Shown here piece by piece: positions 23,672 through 31,772 of a DNA stretch of 34,360 nt. A model generated the notes under the pieces. It did not search any database. It had not been told where the DNA came from and saw nothing but the letters and a program-made list of their open reading frames with translations. The translations under genes and the position numbers were made by a program. The stretch is taken from the NCBI GenBank assembly GCA_001875365.1, contig MIYX01000023.1, positions 1 through 34,360 on the forward strand. The letters run 5' to 3'. How positions within the stretch are numbered: position 1 is the stretch's first letter; each line of letters opens with the position of its first letter. The stretch is from Marine Group III euryarchaeote CG-Epi4. Lineage in GTDB: Archaea > Thermoplasmatota > Poseidoniia > MGIII > CG-Epi1.

Positions 23672-24346
23672 AGGTCCAATTTCATTGCCGATAAATAGTA
23701 CGATAGTAGCACTTACAGTTATCAGGATGTTATCATCTATAGGGCCAAACTCATATCTTTCGACAAAAGTAGCTACAATGGCAGCTATTACTCCCCAAAT
23801 GGGCAGGGCAGGGTCAGACAAGCCACCCAAATAATATCCCATTGGAATGCAAACAATTGCCATGAATACATTTCCAATTGGATTTTTGGTTCGGTAACCA
23901 AATTTTAAGTTTCTAGCAATTCCGGTTACTCCGTCACCAAAGGCCATAAACAAAAGAGGAATTATGGCTAAGTACGGGTCTCCTAGTATTTCCCAAATTA
24001 AGTAAACAGAAGCTCCAGCCATGAAACAAAAATTAACGTCGTTTTTGTTGTCGTTAGTTTGAACCCAATATAGCAAGTGACCAGTGTAGTAAGGAATGTA
24101 AGTTATAATTGTGAATAAGATTCCAATGTAAAGTGCATAGATGGGTTCACTTAGAATTGATGGGGCCATCATACCTATCAAGCCTCCGCAAAACATATGT
24201 AAGATTTTACGGTTATAGTAAATTGCAACATTTTCTTTCATATTCCGTGCCATCATGAATTCAAAAACCCATTTAGTACCAAAAATTATGAACAATCCAT
24301 AGACAACAATTGCAGCAATGAGAATGGTTTCATTCATAGAGCTCAT
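23660..24346 (-). CDS. Membrane protein of the dolichol/phytol kinase – CDP-diglyceride family
   Basis: About 228 residues with six or seven hydrophobic segments. Family marks: RKILHMFCGG near the N-terminus (polyprenol kinases have RKxxH), FGDGVTGIARN (the GDG nucleotide-binding motif), a KNPIGN segment, and ERYEFGPIDDNILI near the C-terminus (family: VE ... DDNL). It probably phosphorylates a polyprenol, phytol-like or glycerolipid alcohol using CTP or another NTP. The ATG at 24346 is chosen over a TTG at 24352 because a TATA-like element (24366-24376) lies about 24 nt upstream. Exact substrate uncertain. Confidence 0.72.
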   Translation of the reverse strand: MSSMNETILIAAIVVYGLFIIFGTKWVFEFMMARNMKENVAIYYNRKILHMFCGGLIGMMAPSILSEPIYALYIGILFTIITYIPYYTGHLLYWVQTNDNKNDVNFCFMAGASVYLIWEILGDPYLAIIPLLFMAFGDGVTGIARNLKFGYRTKNPIGNVFMAIVCIPMGYYLGGLSDPALPIWGVIAAIVATFVERYEFGPIDDNILITVSATIVLFIGNEIGPLTG

Positions 24347-24365
24347 TAGCAATGATTCTACTTAA

Positions 24366-24376
24366 GATAATACGTA
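24366..24376 (-). promoter_or_regulatory. TATA box for the polyprenol-kinase-like gene
   Basis: TACGTATTATC on the minus strand, about 24 nt before the ATG at 24346. The 54-nt gap to the divergent VOC gene must hold both promoters; the plus-strand core promoter is less clear. Confidence 0.35.
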
Positions 24377-24400
24377 AAAAGAGCAGCATAATATTGCTTT

Positions 24401-24814
24401 ATGCGTCCATTCCACCTTGCATTTCCGGTAGATGATTTAGAAAAGACAAGAGAATTTTACACAAAAACTCTTGGATGTAAAGAAGGTAGAAGTTCAGATA
24501 GATGGATAGACTTTGATATGTATGGTCATCAAGTTGTAGCTCATTTAGTAGATTCAATGGATATTGCTCAAACAAATCCAGTTGATGGGGATGAGGTTCC
24601 AGCAAGCCATTTTGGCGTGATACTGGAACAAGAAACTTGGCATTCATTATCTAAAGTATTGGAAGAATCGGGTATTGATTTTATAATCGAACCACACACT
24701 AGATTCAAAGGTGAACCAGGCGAACAGTCTACAATGTTTTTTTTAGATCCATGCGGTAATGCACTTGAATTCAAAGCTTTCAAAAGCGATGATATGATAT
24801 TTGCAACTGATTAA
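24401..24814 (+). CDS. VOC-superfamily protein, extradiol-dioxygenase-like (COG3565 type)
   Basis: 137 residues, one vicinal-oxygen-chelate module pair. It matches the small extradiol-dioxygenase-like family: [56 protein letters not shown] and [12 protein letters not shown]. Candidate metal ligands are His5, His70 and Glu123. Members are often annotated as glyoxalases, but the reaction is unknown. Its TAA and that of the convergent DUF4430 gene share one TTAA. Confidence 0.85.
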   Translation: MRPFHLAFPVDDLEKTREFYTKTLGCKEGRSSDRWIDFDMYGHQVVAHLVDSMDIAQTNPVDGDEVPASHFGVILEQETWHSLSKVLEESGIDFIIEPHTRFKGEPGEQSTMFFLDPCGNALEFKAFKSDDMIFATD

Positions 24815-25284
24815 CAGTAATCAGTATTATATTTCCAGGTAATTGAATCGTTTTCTACTAGAATTAAGTCTGATGCTCCAACCGATGAGGAATTGCCATT
24901 GTAGATTAATTCCCAGTAGCAAGGACTTCCTGGAATTCCATCTATTTCATCAATGAATGCACCATTAAAAGATGAAAACCAAGTAAATTTTAATCCAAAA
25001 TTTCCTTTACTTGCTTCTACCGTAGCGTTAAAGGCCGACGTATCATCAATTACAGTTACGTCGTAAGTTACATTGGTCATATTTGTGTTAGCGGTAGCGT
25101 TTGATTCCATTCCGTTATAGTCAATTGTTACGGTAACATTTGCAATATCAACATCAGGTTGCTGATAGATCACTCTATCAATGTACTCTTTCGTATCATC
25201 ATCTTGAAGCATTGTAAATCCGCCCCATGCAACTAAATTGACGATTACCAAAGCTACTCCAATTTGTACGACATTTTCGTTCAT
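24811..25284 (-). CDS. Membrane-anchored DUF4430 (transcobalamin-C-terminal-like) protein
   Basis: 157 residues: an N-terminal membrane segment (about 6-26), an Asn/Thr-rich extracellular linker, then one DUF4430 domain. The pattern [12 protein letters not shown] ... [31 protein letters not shown] is typical (family: G.Y..sI.G......YW.y.vNG...vGa....l.dGD.I.W.y). Two Cys (in PCYW and the C-terminal YC) may pair. DUF4430 domains occur in cobalamin-binding proteins and surface proteins; ligand unknown. Neighbour of the metal module, divergent from the RHH gene. A TATA-like stretch lies around 25309-25317. Confidence 0.78.
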   Translation of the reverse strand: MNENVVQIGVALVIVNLVAWGGFTMLQDDDTKEYIDRVIYQQPDVDIANVTVTIDYNGMESNATANTNMTNVTYDVTVIDDTSAFNATVEASKGNFGLKFTWFSSFNGAFIDEIDGIPGSPCYWELIYNGNSSSVGASDLILVENDSITWKYNTDYC

Positions 25285-25399
25285 TAATACACACTAAGAG
25301 TTAGATTATTATATTTATTTATAGATAGATTTTACGCACTAGTTCCTCTAAGTTATTGGAAATTAATAATGTATTTTTAGCTAGCCAGTTTATAAAGAT

Positions 25400-25457
25400 T
25401 AATTTCGCTAAATTAGCTAAATAATAGAATCCTAATAGGATAATAATCTATTTATAG
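25400..25457 (+). promoter_or_regulatory. 11-bp iteron operator and TATA box of the RHH-znu operon
   Basis: Two perfect TAATAG cores at 25422 and 25433 lie exactly 11 bp apart, flanked in the same 11-bp register by degenerate units at 25400 (TAATTT), 25411 (AATTAG) and 25444 (TAATCT). The last unit runs into the TATA box TATTTATAG (25449-25457), which is about 25 nt upstream of the ATG at 25478. Stretch AAATAATAGAATCCTAAT is nearly the same as one in the cobW/DUF5679 promoter array. A probable operator for a multimeric DNA-binding protein, best candidate the RHH protein itself (inference). Confidence 0.65.
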
Positions 25458-25477
25458 TATATTGGCTACAACTCAGT

Positions 25478-25717
25478 ATGACGCGACGTTCAAGGTATGC
25501 TTTGTCAAAAGTATCAGCAGATATTCCAGTCTCTCTAGTTCAGCAACTAGATGGATGGAAAACTAATATAGACGGAATTAGCCGTTCTCAGTTAATTTCA
25601 GACTTACTAAAATGGGCTTTAGATCAAGGAGCTATAGATTCCTTGTATCCTTCATGCGAATTTAATCATAATCACGGCCCTGAAGTAGATTGCGATTGTA
25701 CATTGGGGTGCTGTTAG
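25478..25717 (+). CDS. Ribbon-helix-helix regulator with Cys/His metal-binding tail
   Basis: 79 residues. Residues 13-50 match a ribbon-helix-helix (CopG/Arc) DNA-binding fold: beta strand SADIPV, helix SLVQQLDGWKT, then ISRSQLISDLLKWALDQG. The C-terminal 20 residues hold Cys60, His64, His66, Cys72, Cys74, Cys78 and Cys79, a dense set of soft-metal ligands not found in plain RHH repressors; there is no ACT domain as in NikR. The znuA ATG follows its stop with no gap, so it is first in the zinc-transport operon. Likely a zinc-responsive autorepressor (inference); copper or another soft metal cannot be excluded. Confidence 0.75.
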   Translation: MTRRSRYALSKVSADIPVSLVQQLDGWKTNIDGISRSQLISDLLKWALDQGAIDSLYPSCEFNHNHGPEVDCDCTLGCC

Positions 25718-28207
25718 ATGAGTACAAAATCTTCAGCGTTAATTTTTGCTATTGTAATGGTCTTTTCTAGTTTTGTTGGTTGTATAGACACAGACGAAGA
25801 AGATTCCAATTCCAGTATAGTATCCGATGATTCTACTACTGATGATTCCAATGCAGTTACAAACTCTACCCTTGGAACTGTTATGACGTCCACTTATCAT
25901 GTTGCAGAGCTTGCTAGAGGTGTAGGGGGAGATAGAGTTACAGTTGAGCTTATTAGTTCGTCCAGTACTGATGTTCACAATTACGACCCTTCAGTTTCAG
26001 ATCTTGCTAGACTTCAGAATTCAGATTTATTCCTTTATCACGGTCTAGGTCTTGAAACATGGGTGGATAAAGCAATATCAGATTTAGGTAACGATGCACC
26101 AGACGTTGTTCAAACTCACGCAATGCCTTCAGGCGAAAAGACATTAGACTATCAGTCAATACTCCTAAGTGAAATATGTGAAACATTGAATGAAGATGCT
26201 TACGAGGCAGTAACTCTTGCCGATCATCATGATGAGGCAGGAGACGTTGAAATTCATGCAGAAGCCATGACTCATAAGGTATCTTATCCTGAAATGGATG
26301 ATGATCACGATGACCATGGAGACGACGACCACGGTGATGATGACCACGGTGATGATGACCACGGTGATGATGACCATGGAGATGATCACGATGCTCATGC
26401 AGAGCATAATCACGCATCAGCCGAAAAAGTGATTCAAAATCCAGCAGGTTGTCCATCAGATACTGTTGTATCCGTTTTCCACCTTGAAGAAGGAGAATAT
26501 CTATTAGAATTTGAATACGGAGCAGCTACTGAGTTTGACATGGTAGTTCTCAAGATGATGGGCGGTCACGCTCACCACGACCACGGACATGGTTCTGGTC
26601 CATATGAATGGGCAGGAATTTTCAGTATTACCGATTCAGCTCATACCTGGACTATGGAGAAGAAAGATGGTGCTTACGCAGATCCTAGTATGAAAGTTGT
26701 AATTATTCCAACTGATACTCCAACAGAAGCTACCATGCATTCATTAGAAGGAGACGCAGAAGCTCTTATCGAAGGAGATTCCTGTGTAGATGTTCAAGAC
26801 GGAGGCACTATGACTCCTATTGCGCCTGAGGGTTCTTGCTTTAATCTTGTTGTAGACGAAACTGCGGATATGTCTTCATTCAACATGGACACAACTGGAA
26901 TGACAGGTTTTGCAGCATTTACAGCTCACAGTCCTTATGAATTCGAAAATACTCAGCACTACCTGAAAGATTCAGCTGGCGATGACGTTGAACACGTTGC
27001 AGAAGAAGGCGGTGGACACGATGACCATGGCCATGATGACCACAGTGATGGAGAGGGACACGATGATCATGACGACAATGAAACTCACGATGATCATGAC
27101 GACCATCATCAAGAGATGACTGACTTGATGGCCATTTTCAATAACTCAGACGCAAATGATGATGGCTTACTAAACCTGACTGAACTTGAGTCTTTCATTC
27201 CTGCAGTAGCCGAGTACGACGAAGAGAATGAAGACCATGGGGATGATGATCACGATGACAATGAAACGCACGATGATGACATAGAAGGCAATGAAATACC
27301 AACTCCTCAAGATGCATTAAATTTTTCTGACGCCAATAACGACTCTTTAATTTCCTTTGATGAATTCTGGCATGCTTGGGAAGAAGATGATGACGACAAT
27401 CATGATGACCATCACGTCGCTTTCGCTACTCTTCACGTTGAAGAAGAAGGAGACTATGGTTTTGCTTTACCTTCGGGCATCGAATATTTCATTTTGATGG
27501 GAGCAGGCGGCCATGATGATCACGATGACCATGACGACCACGATGACCATGGAGACGATCACAGCGATCATTCAGATGATGAAGACCATTCAGACGATGA
27601 AGATCACTCCGACGATGGCAGTGAAATAGTTGCAGATTCAGACGAAGAAGCTTTCGACTATGATCCACACAGTTGGCTAAGCCCAGTTGCTTACAAGGCT
27701 CAAGTAAACGTTGTTCTAGAAGCCTTTATTGCAAAATTCCCTGAAGGTGAAGCAGATTTCAAAGCAAATGCAGAAAATTTTTCAGCAAGTCTTGATAAAA
27801 TAGATTTAGATTACACTGCAGCATTCGGTGAAGGTGGTTCTTGTGATGTAGCAAATGCTGACAAGACAGTTGTAGCCAATCACAATGCTTACTCTTACAT
27901 TGCTCAAAGGTATGACATTGACATAGTAACAGTACACGGATTGGATCCTGAAGGAACTGCCGCACCTGGCGACATAGTAGAGGTTGTGAATACAATCAAA
28001 GAGAAACAAATAACTGTGTTATATATTGAAGAATATACAAATACTGCAACTGTAGATAGCATTGTCCAACAAGCAGCTGACGACGGCATTACAGTATCAG
28101 TAGAAGTACTGTATACCATGGAAATGCCACCTAAAGACTCAGAGGACAATTATCTGACATTGATGAATAAGAACCTTGACAGCCTTGTTACAGGCATAGG
28201 GTGCTAA
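25718..28207 (+). CDS. znuA: Zinc ABC transporter substrate-binding lipoprotein with giant His/Asp insert
   Basis: 829 residues, well over twice the usual ZnuA (about 300). Lipobox FVGC with Cys22. The first lobe (about 52-150) has TSTYHVAELARGVGGDRV and DVHNYDPS (ligand His87). The second starts at DYDPHSWLSP (His651) and continues with NHNAYSY (His722) and EEYTNTATV. A His at the third position suits zinc rather than manganese binding. Between the lobes is an insert of about 470 residues with His/Asp-rich runs (about 194-232, 434-465, 503-523, 597-636), two EF-hand-like loops (478-489 and 538-549), and two beta-rich segments. The insert sits where ordinary ZnuA carries a short His loop. Directly follows the RHH gene. 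Confidence 0.92.
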   Translation: MSTKSSALIFAIVMVFSSFVGCIDTDEEDSNSSIVSDDSTTDDSNAVTNSTLGTVMTSTYHVAELARGVGGDRVTVELISSSSTDVHNYDPSVSDLARLQNSDLFLYHGLGLETWVDKAISDLGNDAPDVVQTHAMPSGEKTLDYQSILLSEICETLNEDAYEAVTLADHHDEAGDVEIHAEAMTHKVSYPEMDDDHDDHGDDDHGDDDHGDDDHGDDDHGDDHDAHAEHNHASAEKVIQNPAGCPSDTVVSVFHLEEGEYLLEFEYGAATEFDMVVLKMMGGHAHHDHGHGSGPYEWAGIFSITDSAHTWTMEKKDGAYADPSMKVVIIPTDTPTEATMHSLEGDAEALIEGDSCVDVQDGGTMTPIAPEGSCFNLVVDETADMSSFNMDTTGMTGFAAFTAHSPYEFENTQHYLKDSAGDDVEHVAEEGGGHDDHGHDDHSDGEGHDDHDDNETHDDHDDHHQEMTDLMAIFNNSDANDDGLLNLTELESFIPAVAEYDEENEDHGDDDHDDNETHDDDIEGNEIPTPQDALNFSDANNDSLISFDEFWHAWEEDDDDNHDDHHVAFATLHVEEEGDYGFALPSGIEYFILMGAGGHDDHDDHDDHDDHGDDHSDHSDDEDHSDDEDHSDDGSEIVADSDEEAFDYDPHSWLSPVAYKAQVNVVLEAFIAKFPEGEADFKANAENFSASLDKIDLDYTAAFGEGGSCDVANADKTVVANHNAYSYIAQRYDIDIVTVHGLDPEGTAAPGDIVEVVNTIKEKQITVLYIEEYTNTATVDSIVQQAADDGITVSVEVLYTMEMPPKDSEDNYLTLMNKNLDSLVTGIGC

Positions 28208-28214
28208 TTTATAT

Positions 28215-28229
28215 GGTGCTCCGAGTACC
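28215..28229 (+). other. Small hairpin between znuA and the Cys-less DUF5679 gene
   Basis: GGTGCT-CCG-AGTACC can form a 6-bp stem with one G-U pair and a 3-nt loop, 8 nt after the znuA stop. It is followed by A-rich sequence and then the SD, not by a T-run, so it is not a typical archaeal terminator. It might be an mRNA-processing or stability element; a TATA-like ATTTATATGG overlaps its left side, so an internal promoter is an alternative. Confidence 0.3.
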
Positions 28230-28254
28230 AACAAAAAAATAAAAGGAGGTAAAC

Positions 28255-28428
28255 ATGCAATTCTATAATGTAAAACTAAAGAAATCCGTTGAAGTCGAAG
28301 AAAAAGATTTTCAAATAGTTACTATGAAAAACGGCAGACCTGCAGCAAAAGCATCTGTCACAATCGACGGCGAAAAACACAAAATGTTCAGAATTCTTTC
28401 GAAAGCTGACGCAGAAAAGTACGCGTAG
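28255..28428 (+). CDS. Cysteine-less paralogue of the DUF5679 zinc-ribbon protein
   Basis: 57 residues, with strong Shine-Dalgarno AAAGGAGGT just upstream of the ATG. It aligns over its whole length with the DUF5679 protein at 31925-32068: YxVKxK at the N-terminus, VTMKNGR in the middle, M(F/Y)RILxKA near the end. All four zinc-ligand Cys positions are changed (Cys5/Cys8 to Asn5/Leu8; Cys33/Cys36 to Val35/Asp38). It has no Cys at all and extra Lys/Glu residues. It lies between znuA and znuC on the same strand, so it should be made under zinc shortage. Molecular role unknown; by analogy, a zinc-independent stand-in for the Cys+ form. Confidence 0.85.
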   Translation: MQFYNVKLKKSVEVEEKDFQIVTMKNGRPAAKASVTIDGEKHKMFRILSKADAEKYA

Positions 28429-28458
28429 GAAATTTTAGACATTGTCTAATAATTAAAT

Positions 28459-29250
28459 ATGCATACGGACTCTCTACTCGTAGTTGAAAATTTATCTGTA
28501 AGTCGCTCAAAAAAAGTGGTTTTAGATAAAGTGTCCCTAACTATTAAACGTGGAGAGTTCGTTGGACTCGTAGGTCCAAACGGAGGAGGTAAAACTACCT
28601 TCCTCCTCACGATTTTAGGTATACTTAAGTCAAATCAGGGACATGTTGAATTTTATGGGAGTAGAATACCTTCTAATTCTATACTTAGGAAATTAGGTTG
28701 GGTTTCTCAACATGCATCCAATATTCCAAAAAATGTGAAATTAACTGTTAGGGAACTTGTTCAACTAGGTACTCTAAATTCAGGTAACATGTTTTGGAGA
28801 TATAACGCCGATCAGAATGCTAGAGTAGATCGCGCTATCAGGCAGGCAGATTTACAAGATGTACAAAGCAGGAGTATTCACACCTTATCTGGAGGACAAC
28901 GACAACGTGCAGTAATTGCACGAGTTTTAGCTTCGGAAGCTGAATTTATAATCTTAGACGAGCCTCTTGTTGGAGTAGATCGTAATTCTAGAAATTATTT
29001 ACTTAAATTTTTAGATAGGCTTTGCCATGAATCTCAAAAAACTATTTTGATGGTATCTCATGACATAGCAGCTATTCAACGAACTTCGCATAGAATGATA
29101 TATCTAGAAGAAAGAATTAGATATGATGGAGCCTCAGATTGTTTTCCTAGTTTAGATGAATTAGCCAATTTACGAGGACTAGAGCGTATTCATGAAAGTG
29201 TTGGCATAGGAGAAAAATTATACCAGTTGAAGGATACTGTAGAAAAATGA
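28459..29250 (+). CDS. znuC: Zinc ABC transporter ATP-binding protein
   Basis: 263 residues with Walker A GPNGGGKTT (about 40-48), Q-loop WVSQHA, signature LSGGQRQR, Walker B FIILDEP and the switch His in MVSHDI. Typical ABC ATPase of metal-type (ZnuC/MntB) importers. It sits 30 nt after the Cys-less DUF5679 gene and overlaps znuB by 4 nt (ATGA), so they are translationally coupled. Confidence 0.93.
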   Translation: MHTDSLLVVENLSVSRSKKVVLDKVSLTIKRGEFVGLVGPNGGGKTTFLLTILGILKSNQGHVEFYGSRIPSNSILRKLGWVSQHASNIPKNVKLTVRELVQLGTLNSGNMFWRYNADQNARVDRAIRQADLQDVQSRSIHTLSGGQRQRAVIARVLASEAEFIILDEPLVGVDRNSRNYLLKFLDRLCHESQKTILMVSHDIAAIQRTSHRMIYLEERIRYDGASDCFPSLDELANLRGLERIHESVGIGEKLYQLKDTVEK

Positions 29251-30167
29251 TAGACGTAGGCGAAATTGTATTGAAATTAGTCGTTCCATTCTTGGAAGCC
29301 CTTGCACCTATAATTCCAGGTGAAATTTTCCCTTATTTTTTTACAATGGAAATGCTTCAGAGATCATTAATTGCAGCGTTAATAGTTACACTTGTTTCAG
29401 GTTTTCTTGGAATATTTTTATTAATTAGAAATCTTGCATTACTGGGTGACGGTTTAGCTCATGTTTCGTTTGGTGGAGTTGCTCTGTCTATTACTTTTGG
29501 TCTTGCATCAGAGTTACATTTTGCTCTTTTCTTAAGCATTATCTCAGCAATAATAATTTATGAGTTACAAGTACGAGAAATACTTTCAGGAGATGCTTCA
29601 ATTGCTATATTTTTAACCGGAATGCTTGCTTTAGGTTTAGTTTCTCTAAGAATTTGGGGAGGAGGTGTAACAACTGACGTTGAAGGTTATTTATTTGGAA
29701 ATTTGTTGCTAATTGATAAAGAAAGTTTTAATATGATTTGTATCGTTTCCTTTATATCTTTAATTTTCCTTTTTGTGTCGTATAAAATTTTACTTATTAC
29801 TAGCATTGATCCGCTCGCAGCACAAGTCCAAGGTATTCCAGTAAGAATGACTGGGCTTGCTTTTAGTATAATTACAGCAGCTACTGTTGTTAGTATGGTT
29901 CAAGTAATGGGAGCTTTACTAGTAACTGCATTATTAGTTACGCCTTCAGCTACCTCTCAGTTGGTAAGTACTAGCTTTCGCTCTTCATTCATGTGGTCAC
30001 AATTTTTTGGATTTAGTTCAGTTCTTTTAGGGCTTTATTATTCAGCAGAATTAGAAGCGGGAAGCGGCGCAATGATTGCTCTAGTTTCAGCAATTATTTT
30101 TGGTTGTGTAGCAATAATCCAATTTGTAGTAAGGCCTTTATTTTCCCCATCCCAAAATTTAAACTAA
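29247..30167 (+). CDS. znuB: Zinc ABC transporter permease (ABC-3 family)
   Basis: 306 residues, about eight or nine hydrophobic segments. Family motifs are present: LIRNLALLGDGLAHVSFGGVAL near residues 65-90, GNLLLIDKESF and QVMGALLVTALLVTPSATSQL, which identify an ABC-3 (ZnuB/MntC) permease. The ATGA overlap with znuC and the upstream znuA and RHH genes make a complete importer operon. A T7 run follows its stop. Confidence 0.93.
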   Translation: MIDVGEIVLKLVVPFLEALAPIIPGEIFPYFFTMEMLQRSLIAALIVTLVSGFLGIFLLIRNLALLGDGLAHVSFGGVALSITFGLASELHFALFLSIISAIIIYELQVREILSGDASIAIFLTGMLALGLVSLRIWGGGVTTDVEGYLFGNLLLIDKESFNMICIVSFISLIFLFVSYKILLITSIDPLAAQVQGIPVRMTGLAFSIITAATVVSMVQVMGALLVTALLVTPSATSQLVSTSFRSSFMWSQFFGFSSVLLGLYYSAELEAGSGAMIALVSAIIFGCVAIIQFVVRPLFSPSQNLN

Positions 30168-30174
30168 TTTTTTT
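30168..30174 (+). terminator. Poly-T terminator after znuB
   Basis: Seven Ts directly after the znuB stop codon, the usual archaeal oligo-T termination signal. It also overlaps the end of the convergent 2Fe-2S gene. Confidence 0.5.
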
Positions 30175-30523
30175 AAATATCACTAGGTAAAAAAAGGTGT
30201 GGAACTAAAATATTTGGTAATTTGGCTTTATTTCCAAATTCAGCTACACTATGAGCCCAGGTAATAACAGCTTCAAAATGCTCTCTACTATTCAGTTTTC
30301 CTATCCAAGTTTTTTTACTTCCATTTTTTAGCATTGTAACATTATGTAAACTACAATACCCTAAACAGTTTGAAATGATAAGATTTACTTTTTTGTCTAA
30401 TTTTTCTTTTTTCCAAGCAATTTTTAGTTTATTTACGGGAACTTCCTTATGCCCTTTTTCAGTATTTCCACAGCAGCAGCTATCACAGACGTACATAGAA
30501 GCCAAGCTATCTATATCTTTCAT
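30173..30523 (-). CDS. Thioredoxin-like [2Fe-2S] protein (DUF1636-like), partner of CobW
   Basis: 116 residues. Cysteines are arranged as in thioredoxin-like 2Fe-2S ferredoxins: a CDSCCCG cluster near residues 13-19 and NCLGYC at about 52-57, with NV and WIGKL later. Small proteins of this kind (DUF1636/predicted metal-binding) are often encoded beside cobalamin-synthesis or CobW-type genes. It starts 31 nt after the cobW stop on the same strand, so it is in that operon. May carry electrons or metal for the COG0523 GTPase (inference). Confidence 0.68.
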   Translation of the reverse strand: MKDIDSLASMYVCDSCCCGNTEKGHKEVPVNKLKIAWKKEKLDKKVNLIISNCLGYCSLHNVTMLKNGSKKTWIGKLNSREHFEAVITWAHSVAEFGNKAKLPNILVPHLFLPSDI

Positions 30524-30554
30524 TTTTAGTGAACCAATTTAGTTGCGACTTATC

Positions 30555-31760
30555 TTAAACCTTTTTACGAACATATTCGTCGTCATCGATAGGAACCCAC
30601 ACGTTTTTCTTTTCATCATCTTGGAGCTCAACACGGTATGGATTTCCTTCATCCCAACATTTCAAAATTTTACCTTTTGTAAATTCTCCTACATTAGCAT
30701 AAATCATGTCTCCTACGTTAAAACGTAGTTCTTCAGCTTTACATTCCATGAATCCAGCTTCTAGTGCTTCGTGGTCCAAATCTCTTCCTATGAAAACGAA
30801 AGTGCATTCACGTTTTTCATCCTTTTCCCACATAAGATCTTGGCTATATGCTCCACCAAAGAGCATGTGAACTCCTTGGAATACAAACTTATTGTCCATA
30901 CCTTTTACTGATAAGATTCCCTTGTATCTAAAAATATCCGTTGCTTTTTTATCGATAATTTCTGCAATCCACTTGTTAAGTTTATTAACGTTAAGAGATC
31001 CTTCGAATTTTGAGCTTATAGATGTTACACGCTGATCATGCTCGTGTTCTGCGTCAGTATCAAGAAATTCAGGATCCATTTCAAGAGTTCTCTTTAAATC
31101 AAAAGAGCCGATATTAATCAAATTTTTAGGATCTATGATTCCATGCTCAGTTCTAAAGATTGGTGCAAACCCATTGATTACCTTTATCTGTTTTTCAACA
31201 TTCAACAGCTCTTCTTCATCTACGAGATCAGTCTTGTTTAGTAGGATTTTATCTGCAAAAGCAATCTGTTCAACAGACTCATTTTCTATTCCTTCAGGCT
31301 TTTCTTCTTCCACATGTTGGATAATATTTTTTGCGTCTACTACAGTTATAATCCCATCAAGTTCATAACGTTCTGAAATTTTGTCATCAACGAAGAAAGT
31401 TTGTGCAACAGGAGCAGGATCAGCTAGCCCTGTTGTCTCAATTATCAACCCATCAAAGTCCTTGATTCTATCATACATGTCATAAAGTAACTCGGTAAGG
31501 TCTCCTCTTACGTTACAGCAAAGACAGCCATTAACGACTTCAATAATTTCTTCTTCTGAAGTCTCAACTAATATATTCTCATCAATACCAATGTCACCAA
31601 ATTCATTTTCAACAATAGCGAATTTCATTTTATGTTCGGTACTTGACAGAATATGATTTAGGAGAGTAGTCTTACCAGAGCCCAAAAATCCAGTTAAAAC
31701 AGTAACCGGCACTCGTCTCATTTCTTTTTCTTTGTTTTCGCTCATTTTATTATAAGTCAT
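30555..31760 (-). CDS. COG0523 (CobW/ZNG1-type) GTPase, metal chaperone, with C-terminal SH3-like extension
   Basis: 401 residues. Walker A GFLGSGKTT at 24-32, the zinc-binding GCLCC motif at 78-82, ETTGLADPAPV (switch region) and NKTDLV (GTP base recognition, about 175-180) define the G3E COG0523 family, which contains zinc-transfer chaperones. A short His-rich patch (AEHEHDQR, about 227) precedes the CobW_C domain (FVFQGVHMLFGGA). The last 55 residues (VGDMIYANVGE ... YRVELQDD) look like an added SH3/Tudor-like beta domain. The start is either Met1 or Met6; a TATA box lies at 31773-31782. Shares a divergent promoter region with the Cys+ DUF5679 gene. Confidence 0.9.
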   Translation of the reverse strand: MTYNKMSENKEKEMRRVPVTVLTGFLGSGKTTLLNHILSSTEHKMKFAIVENEFGDIGIDENILVETSEEEIIEVVNGCLCCNVRGDLTELLYDMYDRIKDFDGLIIETTGLADPAPVAQTFFVDDKISERYELDGIITVVDAKNIIQHVEEEKPEGIENESVEQIAFADKILLNKTDLVDEEELLNVEKQIKVINGFAPIFRTEHGIIDPKNLINIGSFDLKRTLEMDPEFLDTDAEHEHDQRVTSISSKFEGSLNVNKLNKWIAEIIDKKATDIFRYKGILSVKGMDNKFVFQGVHMLFGGAYSQDLMWEKDEKRECTFVFIGRDLDHEALEAGFMECKAEELRFNVGDMIYANVGEFTKGKILKCWDEGNPYRVELQDDEKKNVWVPIDDDEYVRKKV

Positions 31761-31772
31761 TTATTGATATAC

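Noticed and set aside
26007..26456. 149-codon open frame on the minus strand, rich in His/Arg, opposite znuA
   Set aside because: It is an antisense shadow of the His/Asp codon repeat (GAT/CAC/GAC) of znuA; no RBS or family match.
26290..27620. His/Asp codon repeats in znuA as a possible CRISPR or satellite array
   Set aside because: Repeats follow the reading frame and encode HDDHGDD-type protein runs; no spacer structure.
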